In this document: positions 1-9,202 of the stretch, piece after piece | How the letters are laid out: each line of letters starts with the position of its first letter | Numbering within the stretch: the stretch's first letter is position 1 | From: Rahnella inusitata | GTDB lineage: Bacteria; Pseudomonadota; Gammaproteobacteria; Enterobacterales; Enterobacteriaceae | Direction: 5' to 3' | Assembly (NCBI RefSeq): GCF_003263515.1 | Contig: NZ_JYDE01000007.1 | Coordinates: 124,001-188,000, forward strand | DNA: 64,000 nt | Position numbers and translations under genes: made by a program | Notes under the pieces: model-generated | The model's database searches: none | What the model was told of the DNA's origin: nothing | Seen by the model: only the letters and a program-made list of their open reading frames with translations

Positions 1-1194
1 AACTCGCTGGGATTACTGGCTGCGGAACTCAAAACCAGCCTGAATATGACCACCGAACAATATTCTTACATCGTCGCGGCATTTCAGGCGGCGTATACCA
101 TTTTTCAGCCACTGTGTGGCTGGTTGATCGACGTGATCGGCCTGAAGCTCGGTTTCCTGATCTGTGCTTCTGTCTGGGCGGTCGTGTGTATGCTGCACGC
201 CGGTGCCGGAAGCTGGATCCAGCTGGCGATTTTGCGCTTTTTCATGGGCAGCGCCGAAGCGGCGGCCACACCGGCCAACGCCAAAGCGATTTCTGACTGG
301 TTCCCGCGTAAAGAGCGGCCAGTCGCCGCAGGCTGGGCGGGCGTGGGTTTTTCCATTGGCGCGATGCTGGCACCCCCCATTATTCTGGTGGCGCATCTGT
401 CTTTCGGCTGGCGCGGGGCGTTCCTGTTCTGCGGTCTGCTCTCTATGCTGTGGGTTTTGCTATGGTGGAAGTTCTACCATTCGCCGGAAACCCATCCTAA
501 TCTGAGCAAAGACGAACTGGCGCTGATCCGCCAGGACAACGAACCGCAGCAAACGCGTCTGCCGTTTATTCAGTCGCTGAAAATCGTCTGCAAAAACAAA
601 AAATTCTACGGGATTGCCATCCCGGCTTTTCTGGCCGAACCCGCCTGGGCAGTGTTCAGCTTCTGGGTTCCGCTGTATCTGGCCAACGAACGCGGGATGG
701 ATTTAAAACACATCGTAATGTTCGCCTGGCTGCCGTTTCTGGCCGCCGATCTCGGCAGTATCGCCAGCGGCTATCTCACCACGCTGTATCGCAAAGTTTT
801 CGGCTGCACCCGTATCAACTCCATCGTTGCCAGCTCAGTCACCGGCGCATTCATGATGCTGTCGCTGGCGCTGGTGGCGCTCACGCAAAGCCCGTACGCA
901 GCGATTGCGCTGATCTCCATCGGCGGCTTCGGCCATCAGGTTATTTCCTGCATGTTGAGCGCTGTTGTCGTGGAAACCTTCGACAAAAATCAGGTCGCGA
1001 CCGTTAACGGAATGCGCGGCTCTTCGGCGTGGATCGCCAGTTTCCTGTTTTCTCTGCTGATCGGCGCCGTTGCCGACACAATCGGTTTTAACCCGTTATT
1101 TATCGCGATGGGATTCTTTGATTTGATCGGGGCGGTCTTCCTGATTGCTTTGATCGCTGAACGCCGCAATCCGGCAAAAAGGGAGCACGTATGA
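1..1194 (+). CDS. MFS anion/sugar-acid transporter, ExuT-like (5' end outside window)
   Basis: Inner-membrane major facilitator of the anion:cation symporter type. The reading frame is open from base 1 (NSLGLLAAELKTSLNMTTEQ...), so the true start lies upstream; the first visible ATG at base 46 falls inside the conserved first loop and is not the start. About 397 residues are visible with the usual alternation of hydrophobic segments. Motifs shared with hexuronate transporter ExuT can be read, including QYSYIVAAFQAAYT, GWLIDVIGLKLGF, AEAAATPANAKAISDWFP and FLAEPAWAVFSFWVPL. Its last four bases (ATGA) overlap the start of the glycosidase gene, so the two are cotranscribed and probably translationally coupled. 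The pairing suggests uptake of a glycoside, perhaps one bearing an acidic sugar, that the cytoplasmic GH31 enzyme cleaves. The substrate cannot be read from sequence. Confidence 0.85.
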   Translation, partial: NSLGLLAAELKTSLNMTTEQYSYIVAAFQAAYTIFQPLCGWLIDVIGLKLGFLICASVWAVVCMLHAGAGSWIQLAILRFFMGSAEAAATPANAKAISDWFPRKERPVAAGWAGVGFSIGAMLAPPIILVAHLSFGWRGAFLFCGLLSMLWVLLWWKFYHSPETHPNLSKDELALIRQDNEPQQTRLPFIQSLKIVCKNKKFYGIAIPAFLAEPAWAVFSFWVPLYLANERGMDLKHIVMFAWLPFLAADLGSIASGYLTTLYRKVFGCTRINSIVASSVTGAFMMLSLALVALTQSPYAAIALISIGGFGHQVISCMLSAVVVETFDKNQVATVNGMRGSSAWIASFLFSLLIGAVADTIGFNPLFIAMGFFDLIGAVFLIALIAERRNPAKREHV

Positions 1195-3554
1195 AGACGT
1201 TGAAATACTGGGAACTGGCCGGAAAACACGACGCAGGTGTGGAGCTGCGTGTCGATGGTAAGCATCTGTTTTGTCTGCGGGTGCTGGAGCACGGCTTAAT
1301 CCGCGTGTTTATTCAGCGCAACGGCGAGCTGGCACTGGATCGCACCTGGAGCATCGCGCCGCAAAATGATGTGCCGTGGGAAGGGCGCGACCGTCTGAGC
1401 AATGAAGGTTTCTCTCTGCCGGGCTTCCAGCTGTCACAGGGCGAAAACACGCTCACCCTCACGACGCAAGCGCTGCGCGTGACCGTCCATCAGCCTCTCT
1501 GGCTGGAGTGGGAACATAAAAACGCGGCGGGTGACTGGTTGCCTCTGGTCAGTGACCGCAAAACCGGCGCCTATATGCTCTCGGTGAAAGGCGACGCATC
1601 GGCGCACTATCAGCGACGTGAGGCGCAGGACGGCGTTTACGGACTGGGCGAAAAAGCCGGTGATCTCAACCGCAGTGGCCGCCGTTTCGAAATGCGCAAT
1701 CTGGATGCCATGGGATACAACGCTGCCAGCACCGATCCGCTGTACAAACATATTCCGTTTACGATGACCCGTCGTAATGACGTCAGTTTTGGCCTGTTCT
1801 ACGACAATCTTAGCAATGTCTGGCTGGATCTCGGCAAGGAGCTGGATAATTATCATCTGCCGTATCGTCGTTTCAGCGCCGAAGCGGGCGATTTGGATTA
1901 CTATCTGTTTATCGGCCCGACCTCGCTGGAGGTCACTAAAAAGCTGGTCAGGCTGACCGGTAAAACGATGTTTGGTCCGAAATGGAGCCTGGGTTACAGC
2001 GGCTCGACCATGTATTACACCGATGCACCGGACGCCCAGCAGCAACTGATGAAATTCATCACACTTTGCCAGCAACATGAGATCCCCTGCGATTCGTTCC
2101 AGCTTTCATCGGGCTATACGTCGATTGGCAATAAACGCTACGTCTTCAACTGGAACCACGAAAAAGTGCCGCAGCCGGAGGTGATGTCGCAGGCGTTTCT
2201 CGACGCCGGTATTCGTCTGGCGGCCAACATCAAACCCTGTCTGTTGCAGGATCACCCTCAGTACCCGCAGGTGGCAGAGCAGGGGCTTTTTATCCGCGAC
2301 AGCGAAAACAATGTGCCTGAGCGCTCGGTGTTCTGGGATGACGAAGGCTCACACCTCGATTTCACCCATCCGGCCGCCGTGCGCTGGTGGCAAAAAGGCG
2401 TCACGCAGCAGTTGCTGGAAAAAGGCATCGGCTCGACGTGGAATGACAACAATGAATACGAAGTTTGGGACAGTGACGCCCGCTGCCACGGATTTGGTAA
2501 ATCCATCGCCATCAAACACATTCGCCCGGTGATGCCGTTGCTGATGATGCGTGCGTCGTATGAAGCGCAGCAAAGCTTTGCGCCGGAAACCCGTCCGTAC
2601 CTGATTTCGCGTTCCGGCTGTGCGGGCATGCAGCGCTATGTACAGACGTGGAGCGGCGATAACCGCACCAGCTGGCAGACGCTGCGCTATAACACGCGTA
2701 TGGGTATTGGCATGAGCTTATCAGGGCTGTACAACGTCGGGCATGACGTCGGCGGGTTCTCCGGCGATAAACCCGACGCCGAACTGTTTGTGCGCTGGGT
2801 GCAAAACGGCGTGATGCATCCGCGCTTTACCATTCACTCATGGAATGACGATCACACCGTCAACGAGCCGTGGATGTATCCGCAGGTGACGCCGCTTATC
2901 CGCGATGCTATCCGTCTGCGCTACCGCCTGCTGCCATATTTCTACACGCTGTTATGGCAGGCGCACGCTGACGACGAACCGATGCTGCGGCCCACGTTCC
3001 TCGACCACGAGCATGATAAAAACACCTTTGCCGAAACCGACGATTTCCTGATGGGCCGGGATTTACTGGTGGCCAGCGTGGTCGATGAAGGGCAGCGCGA
3101 GCGCGCAGTTTATCTTCCGGACAACAGCATCGGCTGGTGCGATTTTTACAGCGGAGAATGGTTCGCAGGCGGTCAGACGATTAGCCGCGATGCGCCGCTC
3201 GATCGTCTGCCGCTGCTGGTGCGCGCCGGTGCCGCATTGCCGCAGTCTGCGCGTCTGGCGCATGCAGACAGCAAAAAGGATATGACCCGCGAACTGCACG
3301 TTTATCCGGCGCCGGGAGCGGTGACATCAGCGGGCATGTTGTTCGAGGATGACGGCGAAAGCCACCGCTGGCAGCAAAATCAGGCGCTATGGCTGAACTG
3401 GGAGATTGCCAGCAGCGCGCAACGTATCGATATCACAATCACTCAGCGTGGCGAATTCAAACCTGCGTGGAAATCCCTGGATATCGTTGTGCCGGAAGGC
3501 GAAGCGCGTGAGGTGTGGATAAACGGGGAACGGACAAACAGTTACTTAATCTGA
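1191..3554 (+). CDS. Glycoside hydrolase family 31 (alpha-glycosidase)
   Basis: A 787-residue GH31 enzyme with no signal peptide, so probably cytoplasmic. Order of domains: N-terminal beta-sandwich (about 1-230), (beta/alpha)8 barrel (about 240-590), C-terminal beta domains. The nucleophile region reads GSTWNDNNEYEVWDSDA, making Asp419 the likely nucleophile. The general acid/base region reads LISRSGCAGMQRYVQTWSGDN, with Asp490 as the likely acid/base. Family members release alpha-linked glucose, xylose or other sugars from the non-reducing end. The segment after the nucleophile differs from both classical alpha-glucosidases (WNDMNEP) and YicI xylosidases as I recall them, so the substrate is open. 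The ATG overlaps the stop of the upstream transporter by 4 bp, defining a two-gene operon. A convergent terminator with xseA follows. Confidence 0.88.
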   Translation: MKTLKYWELAGKHDAGVELRVDGKHLFCLRVLEHGLIRVFIQRNGELALDRTWSIAPQNDVPWEGRDRLSNEGFSLPGFQLSQGENTLTLTTQALRVTVHQPLWLEWEHKNAAGDWLPLVSDRKTGAYMLSVKGDASAHYQRREAQDGVYGLGEKAGDLNRSGRRFEMRNLDAMGYNAASTDPLYKHIPFTMTRRNDVSFGLFYDNLSNVWLDLGKELDNYHLPYRRFSAEAGDLDYYLFIGPTSLEVTKKLVRLTGKTMFGPKWSLGYSGSTMYYTDAPDAQQQLMKFITLCQQHEIPCDSFQLSSGYTSIGNKRYVFNWNHEKVPQPEVMSQAFLDAGIRLAANIKPCLLQDHPQYPQVAEQGLFIRDSENNVPERSVFWDDEGSHLDFTHPAAVRWWQKGVTQQLLEKGIGSTWNDNNEYEVWDSDARCHGFGKSIAIKHIRPVMPLLMMRASYEAQQSFAPETRPYLISRSGCAGMQRYVQTWSGDNRTSWQTLRYNTRMGIGMSLSGLYNVGHDVGGFSGDKPDAELFVRWVQNGVMHPRFTIHSWNDDHTVNEPWMYPQVTPLIRDAIRLRYRLLPYFYTLLWQAHADDEPMLRPTFLDHEHDKNTFAETDDFLMGRDLLVASVVDEGQRERAVYLPDNSIGWCDFYSGEWFAGGQTISRDAPLDRLPLLVRAGAALPQSARLAHADSKKDMTRELHVYPAPGAVTSAGMLFEDDGESHRWQQNQALWLNWEIASSAQRIDITITQRGEFKPAWKSLDIVVPEGEAREVWINGERTNSYLI

Positions 3555-3563
3555 TATTAAACC

Positions 3564-3582
3564 GGGGCCTGTTTCAGGCCCC
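3564..3582. terminator. Convergent hairpin between the GH31 gene and xseA
   Basis: GGGGCCTG-ttt-CAGGCCCC is a perfect 8-bp stem followed by TTTC on the plus strand. It contains the xseA TGA stop codon in its right half and separates the two convergent genes. The T tract is short on both sides. Confidence 0.6.
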
Positions 3583-4953
3583 TTTCACTGCCCGTTTACG
3601 TGCCTTCTTTTCCACCACGATCGATTTCACTTCACTTTCAATCCAGCCATCGGCCAGACGCGTTTTCAACGTATCGCCCGGTGCGGTCTGCGTGGTTTTC
3701 TTCAGCAAAGCGCCCTGCGGCGTGGTTGTTACACTATAACCACGTGCCAGCGTTGCCAGCGGGCTGACCCCCTCGAGCTGCGCACAGGCTTTGCCGAAAC
3801 GTTCACGGTGTTCACCCAGTTGCTCGGACATGGCCTGTTGCAGACGGTACTGTAACTGCTGAACCCGTTGTTGCGCGCGGTGAATACGTGGCTGCGGCTG
3901 TTGCTGTGTCAGGCACTGTTGCAGCCGGTCAGTGCGACGCAGCATCTGACGCAGCTGATTTTGCATCGCTTCATCCAGACGGCGGCGCAGTTTGAACAGC
4001 GCAGTCTGCTGACGCGCCAGGCGCAAATGCGGATGCTGCTGTTGCAGACGATGGTTGAGACGGCTGAAGCGCTGGGCAAGTTGCGCGAGGTAATAGTCCA
4101 TCGCCATTTCAAGACGCTGGTGCTGTGACTGAATTTGACGCAGCAACTCCAGCTGATTGCGGCTGATAAGTTCAGCGGCGGCTGATGGCGTGGGTGCGCG
4201 CAAATCCGCGACAAAATCGGCAATAGTGACGTCGGTTTCGTGGCCGACAGCGCTGACTATCGGAATGCGGCTGGCGAAAATGGCCCGCGCAACGCGTTCG
4301 TCGTTAAAACTCCATAAATCTTCCAGCGAACCGCCGCCGCGCCCGACGATCAGGACATCCACCTCTTCGCGAGCATTCGCCAGCTCAATAGCACGGACGA
4401 TTTGCATGGGCGCATCCACACCCTGAACGGACGTGGGATAGATAATCACCGGGAGTGATGGATCGCGCCGCTTTAATACGTTTAAAACATCATGCAATGC
4501 CGCACCGCTGGCGGAGGTGATCACGCCAACGCTTTTTGCCGGCGAGGGCAGCGCTTGTTTGAACTGGCTATCGAACAGACCTTCAGCCGCCAGCTGTTGC
4601 TTTAGCAAATCGAATTTTTGCTGCAACAGACCGTCACCGGCTTCCTGCATACTTTCGGCAATCAGCTGATAATCGCCGCGCGGTTCATACAGCGTAATAG
4701 TCGCGCGGACTAAAACCTGCTGGCCGTTTTGCGGACGGAAGGTGGTGCGGCGGTTGGTATTGCGGAACATGGCGCATTTGACCTGCGCGCGGTCATCTTT
4801 GAGGGTGAAATACCAGTGGCCGGAAGAGGGCTGAGAGAAATTTGAGATCTCACCGGAGAGCCAGACCTGACCCATTTCGTTTTCCAGCAACTGTCGGACC
4901 GTCTGATTCAGGCGGCTTACGGTAAAAATAGGAGGCGAAGAAGGTAGCGGCAT
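3574..4953 (-). CDS. xseA: Exodeoxyribonuclease VII large subunit
   Basis: Large subunit of ExoVII, which degrades single-stranded DNA to oligonucleotides together with XseB. 459 residues against 456 in E. coli. The N-terminal OB-fold nucleic-acid-binding part ([21 protein letters not shown]) spans about residues 14-110. The catalytic domain carries [20 protein letters not shown] and [14 protein letters not shown], followed by a long Gln/Arg-rich coiled-coil region (about 260-400) and a conserved C-terminal GYSVTT. The ATG at 4953 is supported by the aligned N-terminus ([20 protein letters not shown]) and by a purine-rich stretch just upstream. It is divergent from guaB, as in E. coli, and a CRP-like site overlaps its start codon. 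Confidence 0.97.
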   Translation of the reverse strand: MPLPSSPPIFTVSRLNQTVRQLLENEMGQVWLSGEISNFSQPSSGHWYFTLKDDRAQVKCAMFRNTNRRTTFRPQNGQQVLVRATITLYEPRGDYQLIAESMQEAGDGLLQQKFDLLKQQLAAEGLFDSQFKQALPSPAKSVGVITSASGAALHDVLNVLKRRDPSLPVIIYPTSVQGVDAPMQIVRAIELANAREEVDVLIVGRGGGSLEDLWSFNDERVARAIFASRIPIVSAVGHETDVTIADFVADLRAPTPSAAAELISRNQLELLRQIQSQHQRLEMAMDYYLAQLAQRFSRLNHRLQQQHPHLRLARQQTALFKLRRRLDEAMQNQLRQMLRRTDRLQQCLTQQQPQPRIHRAQQRVQQLQYRLQQAMSEQLGEHRERFGKACAQLEGVSPLATLARGYSVTTTPQGALLKKTTQTAPGDTLKTRLADGWIESEVKSIVVEKKARKRAVKGA

Positions 4954-4968
4954 GTGATCCAGATCAAA
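4953..4968. promoter_or_regulatory. Candidate CRP site in the xseA-guaB divergent region
   Basis: TGTGA-N6-TCAAA matches the TGTGA-N6-TCACA consensus at 9 of 10 positions. Its centre is about 116 bp upstream of the likely guaB transcription start, near the distance I recall for the CRP site of the E. coli guaBA/xseA divergent promoters. It overlaps the xseA start codon. Confidence 0.55.
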
Positions 4969-5041
4969 TTCAAAAACAGAGACTTAATCGAACGATACTA
5001 CATGCCCGTAAAAGGTAATCAAGAAGTTTTTGAAATAGTTC

Positions 5042-5070
5042 TGGTCGGAATGCCTACTCACCTGTATACT
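5042..5070 (+). promoter_or_regulatory. guaB promoter (-10 TATACT)
   Basis: TATACT at 5065-5070 is a good -10 hexamer. It is followed by the GC-rich discriminator CCCGCTG, typical of growth-rate and ppGpp-controlled promoters such as guaBA. The -35 is poor (around TGGTCG, 17 bp upstream), and AT-rich DNA lies above it. The predicted start is near 5077, giving a leader of about 45 nt. No PurR box was recognised. Confidence 0.5.
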
Positions 5071-5121
5071 CCCGCTGCAATATTTTATCTTTTCCGCATC
5101 CACCTTGGTGAGATATTGCCC

Positions 5122-6588
5122 ATGCTACGTATCGCAAAAGAAGCACTAACGTTCGACGACGTTCTCCTTGTTCCAGCCCACTCCACAGTTCTGCCCAATA
5201 CTGCCGATCTCGGTACTCAACTGACCGCTAAAATCCGTCTGAATATCCCTATGCTGTCCGCAGCGATGGATACCGTGACTGAAGCGAATCTGGCGATTGC
5301 TCTGGCGCAGGAAGGCGGCCTCGGATTCATCCACAAGAACATGTCTATTGAGCGTCAGGCGGAAGAAGTCCGTCGCGTGAAAAAGCATGAAAGCGGCGTT
5401 GTTGCTGACCCTAAAACGGTTACGCCACAAACTACTCTGCGCCAGGTTAAAGAACTCACTGAAATTAACGGTTTTGCCGGTTATCCGGTGGTGACCGAAG
5501 AGAACGAACTGGTCGGTATTATTACCGGTCGTGACGTGCGCTTCGTGACCGATCTGGAACAGCCTGTCACCGCAGTCATGACGCCGAAAGAACGTCTGGT
5601 TACCGTGAAAGAAGGCGAAGCTCGCGAAGTCGTGCTGCAGAAAATGCACGAAAAACGCGTGGAAAAAGCGCTGGTGGTTGACGCGCAATTCCATCTGCTC
5701 GGTATGATCACCGTTAAAGACTTCCAGAAAGCCGAACGTAAACCTAACGCATGTAAAGATGAGCAGGGCAGCCTGCGTGTCGGTGCTGCGGTTGGCGCGG
5801 GTGCTGGCAACGAAGAACGTATCGACGCACTGGTTGCGGCGGGCGTTGACGTTCTGCTGATCGACTCCTCCCATGGCCACTCCGAAGGCGTTCTGGAACG
5901 TATCCGCGCTACCCGCGCAAAATACCCGGATCTGCAAATCATCGGCGGTAACGTCGCGACTGGCGCAGGTGCTCTGGCACTGGCGAAAGCGGGTGTGAGC
6001 GCGGTGAAAGTCGGTATCGGTCCAGGCTCAATCTGTACCACACGTATCGTGACCGGCGTGGGCGTTCCACAGATCACTGCCGTTTCTGACGCGGTTGAAG
6101 CGCTGGAAGGCACCGGGATTCCTGTTATCGCCGACGGCGGTATCCGCTTCTCCGGCGACATCGCTAAAGCTATCGCTGCCGGTGCAAGCTGCGTGATGGT
6201 CGGCGGGATGCTGGCAGGAACCGAAGAATCTCCGGGCGAAATCGAACTGTATCAGGGCCGCTCCTTCAAATCCTACCGTGGTATGGGCTCTCTGGGCGCA
6301 ATGTCCAAAGGCTCTTCAGACCGTTACTTCCAGACCGATAATGCCGCTGACAAACTGGTGCCGGAAGGTATCGAGGGTCGCGTTGCTTACAAAGGCCGTC
6401 TGAAAGAAATCGTTCACCAGCAAATGGGCGGTCTGCGCTCCTGTATGGGTCTGACCGGTTGTGCTACCATCGACGACCTCCGCACCAAGGCTGAGTTTGT
6501 TCGTATCAGCGGTGCCGGGATTCAGGAAAGCCACGTACATGACGTGACCATTACCAAAGAGTCACCGAACTACCGCATGGGTTCTTAA
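5122..6588 (+). CDS. guaB: Inosine-5'-monophosphate dehydrogenase
   Basis: Oxidises IMP to XMP with NAD+, the first committed step of GMP synthesis. 488 residues, the same length as the E. coli enzyme, beginning [20 protein letters not shown]. The start at 5122 is chosen over an ATG-like codon 168 bp upstream because the family begins exactly here and the promoter lies between the two. A TIM barrel is interrupted by two CBS domains (about residues 95-200). The catalytic loop reads [15 protein letters not shown] with Cys305 as the nucleophile that forms the thioimidate with IMP, and the flap region ([20 protein letters not shown]) is intact. It forms an operon with guaA 105 bp downstream, with a hairpin between them. 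Confidence 0.98.
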   Translation: MLRIAKEALTFDDVLLVPAHSTVLPNTADLGTQLTAKIRLNIPMLSAAMDTVTEANLAIALAQEGGLGFIHKNMSIERQAEEVRRVKKHESGVVADPKTVTPQTTLRQVKELTEINGFAGYPVVTEENELVGIITGRDVRFVTDLEQPVTAVMTPKERLVTVKEGEAREVVLQKMHEKRVEKALVVDAQFHLLGMITVKDFQKAERKPNACKDEQGSLRVGAAVGAGAGNEERIDALVAAGVDVLLIDSSHGHSEGVLERIRATRAKYPDLQIIGGNVATGAGALALAKAGVSAVKVGIGPGSICTTRIVTGVGVPQITAVSDAVEALEGTGIPVIADGGIRFSGDIAKAIAAGASCVMVGGMLAGTEESPGEIELYQGRSFKSYRGMGSLGAMSKGSSDRYFQTDNAADKLVPEGIEGRVAYKGRLKEIVHQQMGGLRSCMGLTGCATIDDLRTKAEFVRISGAGIQESHVHDVTITKESPNYRMGS

Positions 6589-6595
6589 TCCCTTA

Positions 6596-6622
6596 AGACA
6601 GCGAGCAATTAGCTCGCTGTCT
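6596..6622 (+). terminator. Intercistronic hairpin between guaB and guaA
   Basis: AGACAGCGAGC-aatta-GCTCGCTGTCT is a perfect 11-bp stem starting 8 bp after the guaB stop, followed by GCTTTTATT. It could be a leaky terminator that lowers guaA expression or a 3' stabiliser of guaB mRNA. The T tract is interrupted, so full termination is doubtful. Confidence 0.6.
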
Positions 6623-6693
6623 GCTTTTATTGCACTAAGAAAAATTTAACCTGTTGTTTTAACGCTTTTATTGCTTTCTGGAAAACGCCCCTC

Positions 6694-8271
6694 ATGAGCG
6701 AAAATATTCACAAGCACCGTATCCTTATCCTCGATTTCGGCTCCCAGTACACTCAACTTGTTGCACGCCGCGTGCGCGAGCTCGGTGTCTATTGCGAACT
6801 CTGGGCCTGGGACGTAACCGAAGCCCAAATCCGCGAATTCAACCCGAACGGGATCATCCTGTCCGGTGGCCCGGAAAGTACCACCGAGCATGACAGCCCG
6901 CGTGCGCCAGACTACGTCTTCGAAGCCGGTGTGCCGGTGCTGGGCGTGTGCTACGGCATGCAAACCATGGCAATGCAGTTAGGCGGCCATGTTGAAGGTT
7001 CTAACGAACGCGAATTTGGTTATGCACAGGTTGAAGTTCAGACTGAAAGCGCGTTGATCCGCGACATTCAGGACGCCCTGAGCGATAACAGCAAGCCGCT
7101 GCTCGACGTCTGGATGAGCCACGGCGATAAAGTAACGGCTATTCCGTCAGACTTCGTCACCGTTGCCAGCACCGATACCTGTCCGTTTGCCATTATGGCG
7201 AACGAAGAAAAACGTTTTTACGGCGTACAGTTCCACCCGGAAGTGACGCATACCCGTCAGGGCTTGCGCATTCTGGAACGTTTCGTGATGGACATCTGCC
7301 AGTGCGAAGCGTTGTGGACCCCGGCTAAAATCATCGAAGACGCCATCGAGCGCCTGCGCGTTCAGATTGGCGACGATCATGTGATCCTCGGCCTGTCCGG
7401 CGGTGTGGACTCTTCCGTGACCGCGATGCTGCTGCACCGCGCCATCGGCGACCGTCTGACCTGCGTCTTCGTCGATAACGGTTTACTGCGTCTGAACGAA
7501 GCCGATCAGGTGCTGGAAATGTTCGGCGACCGTTTCGGTCTGAACATTGTTCACGTGGCCGCGGAAGAACGTTTCCTTTCTGCGCTGGCCGGTGTTGATG
7601 AGCCGGAAGCAAAACGTAAAATCATTGGCCGCGTGTTTGTTGAAGTCTTCGATGAAGAAGCCTGCAAGCAGGATGCGGTGAAATGGCTGGCGCAGGGCAC
7701 CATCTACCCTGACGTGATCGAATCCGCTGCCTCTGCGACCGGCAAAGCGCACGTGATCAAGTCCCACCACAACGTGGGCGGTCTGCCAAAAGAAATGAAA
7801 CTGGGTCTGGTTGAGCCGCTGAAAGAGCTGTTCAAAGACGAAGTGCGTAAAATTGGTCTGGAACTCGGCCTGCCATACGACATGCTGTACCGTCACCCGT
7901 TCCCGGGGCCAGGTCTGGGCGTGCGCGTGCTGGGCGAAGTGAAGAAAGAGTACTGCGACCTGCTGCGTCGTGCGGATGCTATCTTCATCGAAGAACTGCA
8001 CAAAGCCGACCTGTATAACAAAGTCAGCCAGGCGTTCACCGTCTTCCTGCCCGTCCGCTCCGTTGGCGTGATGGGTGATGGCCGCAAATACGACTGGGTT
8101 GTTTCACTGCGCGCAGTTGAAACTATCGACTTCATGACCGCGCATTGGGCGCACCTGCCGTACGATTTCCTTGGCCGCTGCTCCAACCGCATCATCAACG
8201 AAGTCGAGGGTATTTCCCGCGTAGTGTATGACATCAGCGGTAAGCCACCGGCGACGATTGAGTGGGAATGA
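6694..8271 (+). CDS. guaA: GMP synthase (glutamine-hydrolysing)
   Basis: Converts XMP to GMP using ATP and glutamine, the second step after GuaB. 525 residues, identical in length to E. coli GuaA. The N-terminal class I glutamine amidotransferase domain (about 1-205) has the nucleophile Cys86 in GVCYGMQTM and the His/Glu pair in [11 protein letters not shown]. The ATP-pyrophosphatase domain carries the P-loop [11 protein letters not shown], and the C-terminal dimerisation domain ends KPPATIEWE as in E. coli. The ATG is set by homology; the sequence upstream has no strong Shine-Dalgarno, consistent with dependence on the guaBA transcript. Confidence 0.98.
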   Translation: MSENIHKHRILILDFGSQYTQLVARRVRELGVYCELWAWDVTEAQIREFNPNGIILSGGPESTTEHDSPRAPDYVFEAGVPVLGVCYGMQTMAMQLGGHVEGSNEREFGYAQVEVQTESALIRDIQDALSDNSKPLLDVWMSHGDKVTAIPSDFVTVASTDTCPFAIMANEEKRFYGVQFHPEVTHTRQGLRILERFVMDICQCEALWTPAKIIEDAIERLRVQIGDDHVILGLSGGVDSSVTAMLLHRAIGDRLTCVFVDNGLLRLNEADQVLEMFGDRFGLNIVHVAAEERFLSALAGVDEPEAKRKIIGRVFVEVFDEEACKQDAVKWLAQGTIYPDVIESAASATGKAHVIKSHHNVGGLPKEMKLGLVEPLKELFKDEVRKIGLELGLPYDMLYRHPFPGPGLGVRVLGEVKKEYCDLLRRADAIFIEELHKADLYNKVSQAFTVFLPVRSVGVMGDGRKYDWVVSLRAVETIDFMTAHWAHLPYDFLGRCSNRIINEVEGISRVVYDISGKPPATIEWE

Positions 8272-8300
8272 TTCTCCCCCGATAACCACTGCATTAACGA

Positions 8301-8324
8301 AGCCCGCATTTGCGGGCTTTTTTT
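8301..8324 (+). terminator. guaA rho-independent terminator
   Basis: AGCCCGCA-tt-TGCGGGCT followed by TTTTTT, 30 bp after the guaA stop. Confidence 0.9.
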
Positions 8325-8351
8325 ATGGTGCATCAGTGAGGGTTTATCCTC

Positions 8352-8978
8352 TCAATACATCCACTTTTCCACGATGGCATCACCCAGATGCTCGCGCAGC
8401 AGGTCTTCATTATCTTCTTCGCCATGCGCGTCGAGCAGGCATTTGAACATCAGTATGTCGAGATACTGGCCGACATCGGTGAACATTTGCGTGAGCATCG
8501 GCGACCAGTCGTGATCGAAGTACCAGACCTCACCCGTTTCACGGTGAAAACACCACAGGTTGCCATTGCCCAGATAGTCGCCGAAAACAACCAGTTGGTT
8601 GACCAGCGCCCATTGCGGGGCGGCGTCGGGGACATTTTCCAGAATGTCAGTAATGCCAGGATAGGCATCGTGCAGCGGTTCTATGCTGGCGTATTTTGCG
8701 GGCGTTACACTGCACAACGTTTCGGCCAGATTCAGGGTACCAATTTGCTCATGATAAACACGAAGTAACGGTGGAATGGCGCAGCCCAGACGCTGTTCGA
8801 GCGCTGCTAACTCTTTTGCGCTGACTGGCGTGAAGGGATCCGGTTTTTCCCATTGTGCAAGCCAGGCCTGGGTGCAGCTACGCCACCAGTCCAGCCGTGC
8901 TTTGTCATCTGAAAATTCCGGCCATGCCAGTGGCGGGAGCTCGCCGGAAGGCGCAGGTGGGTGGGAATTTGAGTTCAT
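8352..8978 (-). CDS. SMI1/KNR4 (SUKH) family protein
   Basis: Soluble 208-residue protein without signal peptide. The middle and C-terminal part looks like the SUKH (SMI1/KNR4) fold: LEQRLGCAIPPLLRVYHEQIG, followed by VVFGDYLGNGNLWCFHRETG and VWYFDHDW. In bacteria many SUKH proteins act as immunity proteins against polymorphic or contact-dependent toxins, others are housekeeping, and no toxin gene is adjacent here. The frame is open further upstream to 9080, but the ATG at 8978 is preferred because of GAGG 11 nt before it and because the upstream residues look non-coding. It is transcribed divergently from the TPR protein gene at 9203. Function unknown. Confidence 0.75.
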   Translation of the reverse strand: MNSNSHPPAPSGELPPLAWPEFSDDKARLDWWRSCTQAWLAQWEKPDPFTPVSAKELAALEQRLGCAIPPLLRVYHEQIGTLNLAETLCSVTPAKYASIEPLHDAYPGITDILENVPDAAPQWALVNQLVVFGDYLGNGNLWCFHRETGEVWYFDHDWSPMLTQMFTDVGQYLDILMFKCLLDAHGEEDNEDLLREHLGDAIVEKWMY

Positions 8979-9202
8979 ATCTGACTTTGCCTCATTTTTA
9001 TTCTGTCTTGCTACCGGAAGTAACGCAGTAGCTGAAATCGATCCCTGATGCAGGATAGCGTCGTCGCAGCGGTGCCGCAAACCGCTCTATAATTTTATTG
9101 GATAGAAAATCCCACCGGGTGATAATCGATTTACAAACGGCAGGGAGGATATTGGCCGTTTGAACACCATGAACACTCATCACTAATGGGCAATTTTCAA
9201 CT

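Noticed and set aside
4954-5121. N-terminal extension of GuaB starting at 4954.
   Set aside because: It would run through the promoter and CRP site, lacks homology to the family, and the enzyme begins at MLRIAKEAL.
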